DNA of 64,000 bases from Rhodoglobus vestalii (GCF_006788895.1 NZ_VFRA01000001.1:2108001-2172000); one strand, 5' to 3'. Positions 43,310 through 51,958 are shown, counted from the first letter of the stretch. The notes: generated from the sequence alone by a model not told the origin. Translations and numbers: made by a program.

Positions 43310-44635
43310 ATGGGTTACACGAACAAACTGCTCGCGCGTCAGCGCGAAGTCGGGCGCCCAGTGCGCATCGGCCTCGTCGGTGCAGGCCAGATGGGCTCAG
43401 GCTTCATCGCCCAGATTGCCCGCCAAAAGGGCGTAGACATTACTGCTGTTGCTGACATCGCAATTGACCGTGCGGTCAGTGCCCTAGCGAATGCGGGCAT
43501 CACCGACGTCGACCAGTCGACAGACCTCGAAACGCTGGCAGCCACGATCGAAGCCGGTGGACATGTTGTCGTCAACGATGCGCTCACCCTTCCCCGGCTA
43601 CCCATCGATATGGTTATCGAGTGCTCTGGCGTTCCTGAAATCGCCGCTAAAGTCGCCCTCGCATCGCTGCTCGGCGGCAAAGATGTCGCTCTCATGACGG
43701 TTGAAGCAGACGTGACCGTCGGGCTTCTCCTTTCTCGCATCGCGGCTCAGACCGGAAACATCTACACCGTGTGCCGGGGCGACGAGCCCGTAGAGTGCCT
43801 CAAGCTCGTCGAGTACGTCGAAGACATCGGCCTCGACGTGGTGCTCGCTGGCAAAGGCAAAAACAATCCCCTCAACGAAACCGCCACTCCCAGCTCCCTG
43901 GAAGCAGAAGCGAAAGCCAAGGGCATGAACCCGCGGATGCTGTGCAGCTTCGTCGACGGAACCAAAACGATGATCGAGATGGCAGCGCTCGCAAATGCGG
44001 CTGACCTCCAGCTCACGAAGCGTTCGATGCACGGGCCTGCGGCAACAGTTCCGACGCTGCAAGATATCTTCAAGCCCATTGCTGATGGCGGAATTCTCGA
44101 GCGCAGTGGTGTTGTTGACTATGCCACTGGTCCGGTCGCTCCCGGAGTGTTCGTCGTAGCTAAGGCAACCGACCCCGTTGTGCACGAGGAACTCAGCTAC
44201 CTGAAGCTCGGCGAGGGCCCTTACTTTGCGTTCTATCGCCCGTACCACCTGGCCAGCGTTGAGGCAGTACTTTCGATTGGTGAGGTGATGATTGACCGCC
44301 AGTCATCGCTGGCGCCGATCGCTTGGAATGCAGATGTCTCAACGATGGCCAAGAGAGACCTCAAAGCCGGCGAGAAAATCGATGGCATTGGTGGCGAGCA
44401 CGTGTATGGCGACGCCGTTCCGGCGGCCGAAGCGAAGGCGGGTCGCGAACTGCCCATCGGTTTGGCATCGGCGGGCACGCTCATCCGCGATGTAGCGAAA
44501 GGCACTGCTGTCACTTATGACGACGTTCAACTCGATGAAACCAAAACCATTGTGATCTTGCGCAAACTGCAGGACGCTCTGTTGGCAGACGGTCAGTTGC
44601 AGGTTCCTGCACTTTCTGCTCTGCTCTCAGTCTAA
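43310..44635 (+). CDS. DXR-II/DRL-type oxidoreductase (Rossmann + SAF domain)
   Basis: A 441-residue NAD(P)-dependent oxidoreductase. The Rossmann motif GLVGAGQMGSGFIAQIA begins at about residue 21; mid-domain blocks GKGKNNPLN, FVDGTKTMIEMAALANAADL, MHGPAATVPTL, SGVVDYATGPVAPGVFVVAK and YFAFYRPYHLASVEAVL follow; a SAF domain (RDLKAGEKIDGIGGEHVYGD) ends the protein. These blocks match, from memory, the homoserine-dehydrogenase-like family to which Brucella DRL (a second class of 1-deoxyxylulose-5-phosphate reductoisomerase) belongs. Here it sits in a polyol-PTS/acetoin-dehydrogenase operon, so I infer it may run in the catabolic direction (methylerythritol 4-phosphate to deoxyxylulose 5-phosphate). 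A biosynthetic DXR role or another sugar-phosphate substrate is possible. Confidence 0.7.
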   Translation: MGYTNKLLARQREVGRPVRIGLVGAGQMGSGFIAQIARQKGVDITAVADIAIDRAVSALANAGITDVDQSTDLETLAATIEAGGHVVVNDALTLPRLPIDMVIECSGVPEIAAKVALASLLGGKDVALMTVEADVTVGLLLSRIAAQTGNIYTVCRGDEPVECLKLVEYVEDIGLDVVLAGKGKNNPLNETATPSSLEAEAKAKGMNPRMLCSFVDGTKTMIEMAALANAADLQLTKRSMHGPAATVPTLQDIFKPIADGGILERSGVVDYATGPVAPGVFVVAKATDPVVHEELSYLKLGEGPYFAFYRPYHLASVEAVLSIGEVMIDRQSSLAPIAWNADVSTMAKRDLKAGEKIDGIGGEHVYGDAVPAAEAKAGRELPIGLASAGTLIRDVAKGTAVTYDDVQLDETKTIVILRKLQDALLADGQLQVPALSALLSV

Positions 44636-44641
44636 GAAAAG

Positions 44642-45625
44642 GTGAGTACTATCACGACGCCAATTGCAGCAAACCGCGAACTCGCGGCATCCAGTCTCGC
44701 CACGATGTGGAAGATTCGCCGCTTCGAAGAAGCTGTGGAAGATCTCTATGGTCGCGGCCTTATGCACGGCACCATGCACCTCTCGATCGGTCAAGAAGCT
44801 GTGCCGACCGGTGCGTGTCTTGCGCTCAATAGAGATGACTACATCACCTCGACGCATCGTGGCCACGGCCACTGCATCGCCAAGGGCGCTGAAATGGAGC
44901 GCATGATGGCCGAGCTTCTTGCCAAGGAGACCGGTTACTGCCGCGGACGCGGCGGCTCCATGCACATTGCGGATACCGAAACCGGAAACCTTGGTGCTAA
45001 CGCCATCGTGGCCGGTGGTGTTCCCATCGCCACCGGCGCAGCATTGTCTGCAAAGATGCGCGGCACCAAGCAGGTTGCGGTGAGCTTCCACGGTGACGGC
45101 GCCCTGGGTGAGGGTGCCTGGCACGAGGGCGTTGTGCTCGCAGCCATGTGGCAGCTTCCCGTGGTATTCCTGTGCGAAAACAACCTCTACGGCATGTCGA
45201 TGTCGTCAGAGAAGGCCTTTAACCTCGAGAAGCTCTCTGACCGCGCACGCGGGTACGGCATCCCTGGTGTCACAGTCGATGGCAACGATGTTCAGGCGGT
45301 GTACGACGCTACGCAAGAGGCAGTCGACCGCGCCCGCAACGGTGGCGGCCCAACCTTCATCGAGGCCAAGACGTACCGCTGGCGCGGTCACTCGAAGTCA
45401 GACAAGAATCTGTACCGCACGCGCGACGAGATCGATGAGTGGCGCGCCAAGGACCCGATTCTGCTGTTTGAAGCTCAAGCAATCGCCGCCGGTGGCCTGA
45501 CCCAGGCCGACATCGATGCCATTCGAGAGAATGTGCGCACCGAGCTGCGTAGCGCCGTTCAACGCGCTAATGCCGCGCCGGATGCCACCGCCGACGACCT
45601 CCTTTCCGCCGTCTACGCAAGGTAA
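44642..45625 (+). CDS. Acetoin-dehydrogenase-like E1 alpha subunit (TPP)
   Basis: A 327-residue E1alpha. The TPP-binding motif GDG...NN is present ([14 protein letters not shown] then [11 protein letters not shown]), as is the AcoA-like text [20 protein letters not shown] and [13 protein letters not shown]. Overall it resembles acetoin dehydrogenase E1alpha more than pyruvate dehydrogenase. It starts at GTG 44642, six bases after the oxidoreductase stop, and is followed by its beta partner. Acetoin-type E1 cleaves 3-hydroxy-2-ketones to an acetyl group and an aldehyde. Confidence 0.9.
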   Translation: MSTITTPIAANRELAASSLATMWKIRRFEEAVEDLYGRGLMHGTMHLSIGQEAVPTGACLALNRDDYITSTHRGHGHCIAKGAEMERMMAELLAKETGYCRGRGGSMHIADTETGNLGANAIVAGGVPIATGAALSAKMRGTKQVAVSFHGDGALGEGAWHEGVVLAAMWQLPVVFLCENNLYGMSMSSEKAFNLEKLSDRARGYGIPGVTVDGNDVQAVYDATQEAVDRARNGGGPTFIEAKTYRWRGHSKSDKNLYRTRDEIDEWRAKDPILLFEAQAIAAGGLTQADIDAIRENVRTELRSAVQRANAAPDATADDLLSAVYAR

Positions 45626-45627
45626 CA

Positions 45628-46656
45628 ATGATGACTACACAGACGACTGCACCTCAGACCTCTGCGGTAGAAACCGCAGTAATGACCTACTCCGAAGCGA
45701 TTCGAGATGCTCTGCGTATCGCAATGGCCGCTGACCCTGCCGTATTCATCATGGGCGAAGACGTGGGAACCTACGGTGGGGCCTTCGGTGTCACCGGCGA
45801 GCTAATCAACGAAATCGGCCCCGAGCGTATCCGCGACACCACCATTAGCGAGCTCGGCATCGTGGGCGCTGGTGTAGGGGCCGCGATTACCGGTATGCGT
45901 CCGATTGTCGAAATCCAGTTCTCTGACTTCACCGCCCAGGCGATGGACCAGATCGCCAACCAGGCCGCGAAGATTCATTTCATGTTCGGCGGCGCAATGA
46001 ACGTACCGCTGGTTGTTCGCGCTCCTGGTGGTTCGGGCACGGGCGCTGCCGCGCAGCACTCGCAGAGCCTCGAAGCCTGGTTTGTGCACATCCCCGGTCT
46101 CAAGGTCGTGATGCCGGCAACGGCGGATGACGCCAAGGGACTGCTGTTATCGGCCATCGATGACCCCAACCCGGTCATAGTGATCGAACACAAGTTGCTC
46201 TACAAGACCACGGGTGAGGTTCGTCTCGGAGATGTTCGCACCCCTCTGGGAGTTGCCGCAGTGCCCCGCGAGGGCAAAGATCTCACGATAATTGCTACCG
46301 GCATTGAAGTGAGCCGCGCACTCGAGGCTGCCGAGATTCTCGCCGCTGATGGCATCGAAGCAACCGTTGTTGATCCGCGCACGCTCAAGCCCCTCGACAC
46401 TGACACGATCCTTCGCACAGTTAAGGAGACGGGTCGCGTTCTGCTCGTACAGGAGGCGGTGCGCACGCTCGGCTTTATGTCTGAAGTCTCGGCAATCATC
46501 TCTGAATCGGATGCCTTCGGCTACCTCCGTGCGCCAATCAAGCGACTGGCCGGACTCGACATCCCGATCCCGTACGCGCCCAAGCTTGAGCGCGCATCGG
46601 TCCCTCAGGTTGAGGATATTGTGAAGGCCGCTACCGATCTCGTTCGGGAGTGGTGA
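45628..46656 (+). CDS. Acetoin-dehydrogenase-like E1 beta subunit
   Basis: A 342-residue transketolase-like E1beta: [57 protein letters not shown] and [20 protein letters not shown]. It forms the alpha2beta2 E1 that binds TPP and moves the acetyl unit to lipoyl-E2. ATG 45628 overlaps nothing but follows the E1alpha stop by two bases. Confidence 0.92.
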   Translation: MMTTQTTAPQTSAVETAVMTYSEAIRDALRIAMAADPAVFIMGEDVGTYGGAFGVTGELINEIGPERIRDTTISELGIVGAGVGAAITGMRPIVEIQFSDFTAQAMDQIANQAAKIHFMFGGAMNVPLVVRAPGGSGTGAAAQHSQSLEAWFVHIPGLKVVMPATADDAKGLLLSAIDDPNPVIVIEHKLLYKTTGEVRLGDVRTPLGVAAVPREGKDLTIIATGIEVSRALEAAEILAADGIEATVVDPRTLKPLDTDTILRTVKETGRVLLVQEAVRTLGFMSEVSAIISESDAFGYLRAPIKRLAGLDIPIPYAPKLERASVPQVEDIVKAATDLVREW

Positions 46657-46657
46657 C

Positions 46658-47941
46658 ATGGCCGAGCTGCCTCTGATAATGCCCAAAATGTCCATGACTA
46701 TGGAAGAGGGCACCATGGTTGCCTGGCTCAAGCAAGTGGGCGACCCTGTTCGCTCAGGCGAGCCAGTCTGCGAGGTCGCGACCGACAAGGTCGACATGGA
46801 GGTGGAGTCGCCCTTCGACGGTGTTCTGGCTCGCATCATTGCCCAACCGGACGATGTCTACCCCGTTGGTGAGGCCATCGCCTACATCACGACTGATGCC
46901 GACGACCTGCTCGGAGGACTCTTCGATGAGCCTGCCGAGGAAGCGCCAACGGTTGCTCCTGCCGCTGAGGCTGCACCCATTGCGGCACCGGCGCCGATCG
47001 AGACCGGCTGGATTCCCGCGGTTCCTGCCGCTCGGGTTGTCGCCGAACAGCACAATATTGACCTCGCCACGGTCACCCCCACCGGCCCCGACAACACCGT
47101 GCGGGTCGCGGATGTTGAAGCAGCGGTAGCGGGACAGGCGGACGCACCCGCCGCAGCCGCACCCGCTGCGGCTCCGGCCGCCGCTACTGCAGCGCCCGTA
47201 GTTCCAGCCCAAGCTGCTCCCGAGGCTGCCGCAGCTTCGATCCCTGCAACTGCCACAGCGGCCACAGCCAAGACGGGGGACCCGGTCGAAGCTCGCCGTT
47301 TGCGCACCCGCAAGCAAGTTGCCAAGGTGATGTCGGCATCCGCTCTCATACCGCAATTCACTGCCTACGTTGACCTTGATCTGTCAGCTCTGGCTGCCGT
47401 GCGCAAAACCACGCTCGGCGGAGCAAGTTGGACCGCGCTCTTCGTGCGGGCCCAGGCGATCGCTCTGGCAGAGAACGGTGCGCTGAACGGCACGTGGGCG
47501 GATGACTCAGTCGTCGCCAATGAGCACATCGGAATCGCGTTGGCGATTGACTCACCGTCGGGGCTCATTGCTCCGGTGTTGACCAACTCGCACGAGGGCT
47601 CACTGGCTGACCTCGTCGCGGAAATTGCGACAATTGTGGAGGAGACGCGAAACGGCACACTGCCACCCGCACGCCTCGGCGGCGGAACAAGCGTATTCTC
47701 GAACTTGGGAGGATTCGGAGTGGAATCATTCAATGCGCTACTCACGCCACCGCAGTCAACCGCTTTGTCGTCTGGTGCCGTCAAGCCACGCATGCGCGTG
47801 TTCGATGACGGGACCTTCGGCGTGCGGTTGAGTTGCACGATCGGCCTAACCGTCGATCATCGTGTTGCTGATGGTGCGGATGCCGCACGCATGCTTGCGA
47901 CCATCACGAACCTTGTCGCGACTCCGGAGCGTTTGCTTTAG
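46658..47941 (+). CDS. Dihydrolipoamide acyltransferase E2
   Basis: A 427-residue E2: an N-terminal lipoyl domain with DKVDME (the lysine receives lipoate), a peripheral-subunit-binding domain (IPAVPAARVVAEQHNIDLAT), a long Ala/Pro linker (residues ~155-205), and the catalytic acetyltransferase domain with DHRVADG. The conserved His and Asp are present. It transfers an acyl group to CoA. No E3 dihydrolipoamide dehydrogenase gene lies in the window; it must be shared. Confidence 0.93.
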   Translation: MAELPLIMPKMSMTMEEGTMVAWLKQVGDPVRSGEPVCEVATDKVDMEVESPFDGVLARIIAQPDDVYPVGEAIAYITTDADDLLGGLFDEPAEEAPTVAPAAEAAPIAAPAPIETGWIPAVPAARVVAEQHNIDLATVTPTGPDNTVRVADVEAAVAGQADAPAAAAPAAAPAAATAAPVVPAQAAPEAAAASIPATATAATAKTGDPVEARRLRTRKQVAKVMSASALIPQFTAYVDLDLSALAAVRKTTLGGASWTALFVRAQAIALAENGALNGTWADDSVVANEHIGIALAIDSPSGLIAPVLTNSHEGSLADLVAEIATIVEETRNGTLPPARLGGGTSVFSNLGGFGVESFNALLTPPQSTALSSGAVKPRMRVFDDGTFGVRLSCTIGLTVDHRVADGADAARMLATITNLVATPERLL

Positions 47942-47947
47942 AGCCGC

Positions 47948-47963
47948 AACCCGCTTGCGGGTT
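47948..47963 (+). terminator. Small hairpin after the E2 gene, possible attenuator
   Basis: AACCCG-CTTG-CGGGTT followed by CTTCC, between E2 and HPr. Too weak to end all transcription, it may lower HPr expression relative to the enzyme genes. Confidence 0.4.
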
Positions 47964-48021
47964 CTTCCGCCAGCCGCGCTCTGCTCGGGCGCTGTCCACC
48001 ACGTTTCGAAACAGGTACACC

Positions 48022-48279
48022 ATGCCAGAACGCACAGCAACAATTGTTTCTTCCTCGGGGCTTCACGCTCGCCCCGCCGCACTGTTCACGCAGGCGGTTG
48101 CCAAGAGTGGCTTAACGATCACGGTTGCCAAGGGTGAGAAGGCTGTCAATGCGGCCAGCATCCTCTCCGTCATCTCCTTGGGTGTCTCCCAGGGCGAATC
48201 AGTGACGCTCGCGTCAGACGACGAGGGTGCAGACGCTGTGCTTGATGAACTCGTGGAGCTTCTCGCAACAGTCGAATAG
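48022..48279 (+). CDS. ptsH: PTS phosphocarrier protein HPr
   Basis: An 85-residue HPr with the active-site His in SSGLHARPAAL and the regulatory-type Ser region AASILSVISLGVSQGE. It accepts phosphate from enzyme I (not in the window) and gives it to EIIA proteins. Placement at the end of this operon, between two PTS systems, makes it their likely dedicated donor. Confidence 0.93.
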   Translation: MPERTATIVSSSGLHARPAALFTQAVAKSGLTITVAKGEKAVNAASILSVISLGVSQGESVTLASDDEGADAVLDELVELLATVE

Positions 48280-48301
48280 TCCGAATCGTGCGGCCCCTGA
48301 T

Positions 48302-48338
48302 CGCGTTAACACCGCGCACACTGCGGGGCGTTAACGCG
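48302..48338. terminator. Terminator hairpin downstream of HPr
   Basis: CGCGTTAAC (48302-48310) and GTTAACGCG (48330-48338) pair perfectly, with CCGC/GCGG nested inside. Confidence 0.7.
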
Positions 48339-48344
48339 AAACCG

Positions 48345-48382
48345 CAGAAGCCCCACTCCATTCAGAGGGAGAGGGGCTTCTG
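48345..48382. terminator. Second terminator hairpin, facing the IIC gene
   Basis: CAGAAGCCCC (48345-48354) pairs with GGGGCTTCTG (48373-48382), with AACC/GGTT extending the stem around a bulge. With 48302-48338 it forms a back-to-back pair between convergent operons. Confidence 0.75.
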
Positions 48383-48399
48383 GTTTAAACGTCAGGCAG

Positions 48400-49911
48400 T
48401 CATGCCTTGGTTGTTCCTTCGTTGGCGGCACGTTCGGCTGCAGCAATTTCGGTGACGGCTTGCACTTCAGCGACGTCAGCGGGGGCGGCTTCGGTAGAGG
48501 TCTCCACTGCGGCACCATTCTCCGCCTGCGTCCGCACAATGTCGCGCTTCTTTTCGATGCGACTCACCCAGAAGGCGAAGCCGAGAGCCATTACGGCGAG
48601 TACGCCAATGGTCCAACCGCCAAGGTTGGCAACTCCGAAGAACAAGCCAGTGAGCGGGTTGGCGCCATCAACAAGCGAGGAGATGAGCTGTGAGCCCTGT
48701 GTGTCGGTGAAACCAGATGCTTCGGCGATTGCGGTGAACTGCGGTGCCGTTGCGGTGGCAATGAACAGGCCGAGGCCGATCACGATTGCCCCACCGATGA
48801 CGGAGCGCACGATGTTTCCGCGGAAGATCGGAACCATCATGGCCACGATGAACGGCAGAGTTGCGAGGTCCACGAGTGGCAGCACCTGGTTGCCGACCGG
48901 AGCAAGCGCGATTGCGATCAGAACGGTCACCGGAACCAATACGAGCGACGTAGCAAGCACTGCAGGCTGTCCGACGGCGATTGCGGTGTCGAGACCGATG
49001 TAGAACTTGCGGCCGGGGAAGCGCTTCTGCACGAACTCACGGGCTGAATCCGAGATCGGAATAAGGCCTTCCATAAGGATCGAAACCATGCGCGGCAGCA
49101 GCAGCAGCACGGCCGCGAGGCTGATAGCGAGAACCAAGATCGCGATGGAGTCACCGCGCGGGTCGTCGAAACCGAAGCCGGCGAGGCCGATGATGATACC
49201 CAGCACGAGTCCGAGAATCATCGATTCACCAAATACTCCGAAGCGTTTCTCGATGGACTGCGGGTCGGCCTTCAGGTTGCGGAAACCGGGGATGCGGTCG
49301 AAGACCCAGTTGAAAGGTATCGCGAACAGGATGTACGGGGCGCTTGTACCGTGGGGGAACGAGATGTCGGGGAAGTTGAAGTACTTCTGAATCAACGGTG
49401 CGGAGAGGTCGGCAAGAGCCAACACGATCACCATGTGCACGGCGGCTGCGCCGATACCGATCCAGAAGTTTTCGGTGACAGCACCAACCAGTGCTCCGAC
49501 GAGTGCAAAGTGCCAGAAGTTCCAGAGGTCAATGTTGAATGTTCGGGTGAGTCCCGACCAGAGCAGCAACATGTTCACGAGAATGCCAACGGGGATGATC
49601 ACCGCCCCGATGGTGGAGCCGAACGCAATTGCCGCGCTCGCTGGCCACCCGACATCCAGAATAGTGAGATTCACGCCGAGGTTGACGGCGAGAGCTTGAG
49701 CGGCGGGCCCGACGGTGGAGGCCATGAGACCGATCACGAGGTTGATTCCGATGAAGCCAATACCGATCAGCACTCCGGCACGGAGCGCTTGACTGAACTT
49801 TTGACCAAGAATCATGCCGAAAATCGTGATGAGGATCGGCAGGGTGACGGCGGCTCCGAGAGCTGTGAGGTAGCTAGTGATATTTGTCAGAATGTCTTCG
49901 ATGATGTTCAA
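48400..49911 (-). CDS. PTS galactitol-type EIIC permease
   Basis: A 503-residue membrane protein of the galactitol PTS family with about ten to twelve membrane segments (LGAAVTLPILITIFGMILGQ; GVLIGIGFIGINLVIGLMAS; AAAVHMVIVLALADLSAPLI). The final ~55 residues form a soluble, alanine/glutamate-rich tail. The substrate is unknown; GatC relatives carry galactitol, arabitol and related polyols. It is convergent with the HPr operon and downstream of the IIB gene. Confidence 0.88.
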   Translation of the reverse strand: MNIIEDILTNITSYLTALGAAVTLPILITIFGMILGQKFSQALRAGVLIGIGFIGINLVIGLMASTVGPAAQALAVNLGVNLTILDVGWPASAAIAFGSTIGAVIIPVGILVNMLLLWSGLTRTFNIDLWNFWHFALVGALVGAVTENFWIGIGAAAVHMVIVLALADLSAPLIQKYFNFPDISFPHGTSAPYILFAIPFNWVFDRIPGFRNLKADPQSIEKRFGVFGESMILGLVLGIIIGLAGFGFDDPRGDSIAILVLAISLAAVLLLLPRMVSILMEGLIPISDSAREFVQKRFPGRKFYIGLDTAIAVGQPAVLATSLVLVPVTVLIAIALAPVGNQVLPLVDLATLPFIVAMMVPIFRGNIVRSVIGGAIVIGLGLFIATATAPQFTAIAEASGFTDTQGSQLISSLVDGANPLTGLFFGVANLGGWTIGVLAVMALGFAFWVSRIEKKRDIVRTQAENGAAVETSTEAAPADVAEVQAVTEIAAAERAANEGTTKA

Positions 49912-49956
49912 CGGTGAACGTCCAATTCTCTCAGTGAATCGCGGTTGTTTACTGGT

Positions 49957-50238
49957 TTATTCGAACTGTTTTTCGATTTCGGCGTATACCTTGTCGAGGC
50001 CCATTCCCGTGAGGAAGGGGAGGCCGGCAATGACGGGGATGCCGACGGAATCGGGCACTTGGGTGGTGGCCACGATAAAGTCTGCGTTGAGGTTGCCGCG
50101 CAGAGTGTCGGCTACTTTGCCCTGTGTGATCGTTGCGTCGAGGCCTTTGGAGGCACAAAACTCGCGAATTTTTGTTACGACCACAGTCGATGTTGCTACT
50201 CCGGTGCCGCAGATCACGAGGATGCGCTGTGAGGCCAT
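49957..50238 (-). CDS. PTS galactitol-type EIIB
   Basis: A 93-residue EIIB starting at MASQRILVICGTGVATSTVV; the phosphorylated Cys is in VICGTGVATST. ATG 50238 is preferred to the extension to 50280, which lacks a ribosome site. It forms a two-gene unit with the IIC gene. Confidence 0.9.
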   Translation of the reverse strand: MASQRILVICGTGVATSTVVVTKIREFCASKGLDATITQGKVADTLRGNLNADFIVATTQVPDSVGIPVIAGLPFLTGMGLDKVYAEIEKQFE

Positions 50239-50285
50239 TTTGGATACTCCTATGTATTCGCCTAGCAATGTTTGTGTCACAATTA

Positions 50286-50305
50286 TGCACCTTTGGTGTA
50301 CAAAT
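50286..50305. promoter_or_regulatory. Putative operator C between the IIB and IIA genes
   Basis: TGCACCTTTGGTGTACAAAT, with an inverted TGCAC/GTGTA core and a right half (GTACAAATG) close to sites A and B. It lies in the divergent gap of the galactitol-type IIB and IIA genes. Confidence 0.45.
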
Positions 50306-50366
50306 GTGTAGAAGAGTTTTGTTTTTTACTATCACCCGTAACGGGTACCGATGAGGATGAACGATC

Positions 50367-50858
50367 ATGGCGGTTCCCATTCAGGAAGCAAACACCGTCG
50401 TCCCGCGCGCCGACCTCAGTTTCGTCGGACTTGAGGCGTCAACGAGTGCTGAGGTGCTGTCGGCGTTTGCGGCTCAAGCGCTCGCAGTGGGCGCGGTACA
50501 CCCCAGTTTTGAGGCTGCGCTGCTAGAGCGTGAACGTGCATTCCCCACTGGCCTGCCGACGATCATCCCGGTCGCAATTCCCCACGCAGACGTCGAGCAC
50601 GTAATCGAATCCGGGCTCGGCATCGCGACACTTGCACACCCTGTCGCGTTTGGCGAAATGGGGGGAACCGGCTCTCTTGTGCACGCCAGGGTCGCTGTTC
50701 TCATTCTGGTTACCGAGCCGCACGCCCAGACGGAGATGCTCACTCAACTCATCTCGGTATTCCAGCTTGATAATTGGCATGAGTCGTTGAGTTCCGCAGC
50801 AACTCCAGAGGAACTCGCCTCAATATTCACGGCGCTCCTGGCATCCACTCGCCGGTAA
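50367..50858 (+). CDS. PTS EIIA of the fructose/mannitol family (galactitol-type system)
   Basis: A 163-residue EIIA-2-type protein; active-site His is in TIIPVAIPHADVEHV. The N-terminal ~40 residues are variable. It is divergent from the IIB-IIC genes, as is usual when one operator controls both. Confidence 0.87.
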   Translation: MAVPIQEANTVVPRADLSFVGLEASTSAEVLSAFAAQALAVGAVHPSFEAALLERERAFPTGLPTIIPVAIPHADVEHVIESGLGIATLAHPVAFGEMGGTGSLVHARVAVLILVTEPHAQTEMLTQLISVFQLDNWHESLSSAATPEELASIFTALLASTRR

Positions 50859-50897
50859 CGCGCGCACGCGACGTCGCTGCTCGCCTCGGTACCAGGA

Positions 50898-51881
50898 CTA
50901 GTTAAGCAATGAGAGCGCAAGGTCGGAGTCGACTACGAGCACGTCGAATAGTCCGCCTGTGAGGGCCGCGTGGGTTCCCTCCATTTTGTGTGCGCCAGCA
51001 GCAATTCCCACCACGGTGGGAATTTTGCCAAGCTCTTCAAGGTCGATCGCGATCACTCGATCGTTGACGGTGGATTCGACCGTTTTTCCGTTGCGATCAA
51101 AGAAGCGTGTGCAGCAGTCACCAACGGCTCCGGATGCTGTGAACTCCGCTTGCTCTGAGCGACTCAGTTTCATCGACTCGATGATGGCGCCCGAGGCGCC
51201 CCTGCCCACGTTTCCGACCCCGACAATCGCGATCTTGGCGCGCCGAGACGCGTCAAGTACCCCCGTGATCGATGACTCACCCAGAAATGCTTCACGCGAT
51301 TCACGCGACTCGACTACCGCGGGGGCGTAGAGGCGCCGGTGCTGCGCACCGAGCTTGGTTGCGAGCAATCGCACGAGCACATTGCCATCACGGGCCGAAT
51401 CGACGATGGAAAGCCCGCCAACAAGCGGAAGTACTTCGATGTTCTCGTGCGAGGCATCATCCGGAATCTCATCAACTACCGCCTGAACGCTCGACCCCCA
51501 CGACAGAGCAACGCCGCCTTCTCGCGGAAGATTGTCGAGCAGCCACTGGGCGCCAAGCGCACCAACCCGTGACAGCTGATTGTCTGAGCCGGTGCTGGGG
51601 GCCACGCGGCATTCCCGCAGCCCGTAGCGAGCCACGAGCTGAGACTCGAGGTCCCGTGCACGACCGAAGGGATCGTTGATGCGAATATCGACGATGCCGT
51701 TCTTGCGTGCGTCAGCAAGAACGCGGGATACATTGGAGCGAGAGACGCCAATTTCTTCGGCGACCTCAGCCTGTGATTTGCCCTCGAGATAATAGAGGGT
51801 CGCGGCTTTCACAAGCATGGCTTGATTGCGTGGACTGGGTATGGGTCCATCCCTCTCGTCTGCGTCACTGCTGATTTGCAC
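50898..51881 (-). CDS. SorC/DeoR-type sugar-binding transcriptional regulator
   Basis: A 327-residue regulator of the SorC family: an N-terminal HTH (GKSQAEVAEEIGVSRSNVSR) and a C-terminal sugar-phosphate-binding domain (GGVALSWGSSVQAVVDE; KIAIVGVGNVGRGASGAI). Family members repress sugar or polyol operons until a sugar phosphate binds. It is the natural candidate to bind sites A-C. GTG 51881 is the first possible start, lies inside a GTGCAAAT motif and has no ribosome site; M22 is an alternative start. Confidence 0.88.
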   Translation of the reverse strand: MQISSDADERDGPIPSPRNQAMLVKAATLYYLEGKSQAEVAEEIGVSRSNVSRVLADARKNGIVDIRINDPFGRARDLESQLVARYGLRECRVAPSTGSDNQLSRVGALGAQWLLDNLPREGGVALSWGSSVQAVVDEIPDDASHENIEVLPLVGGLSIVDSARDGNVLVRLLATKLGAQHRRLYAPAVVESRESREAFLGESSITGVLDASRRAKIAIVGVGNVGRGASGAIIESMKLSRSEQAEFTASGAVGDCCTRFFDRNGKTVESTVNDRVIAIDLEELGKIPTVVGIAAGAHKMEGTHAALTGGLFDVLVVDSDLALSLLN

Positions 51882-51946
51882 TCATTCTACTGTCGCATAC
51901 ACACTCGTGCGCCTCAGTTTCCACGAAATGTTCATGCGCAGGTCGC

Positions 51947-51952
51947 TAAACT
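51947..51952 (+). promoter_or_regulatory. -10 box TAAACT of a leaderless cysS promoter
   Basis: TAAACT, six bases (TTGTCC), then GTG 51959; supports GTG 51959 over TTG 51953. Confidence 0.5.
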
Positions 51953-51958
51953 TTGTCC

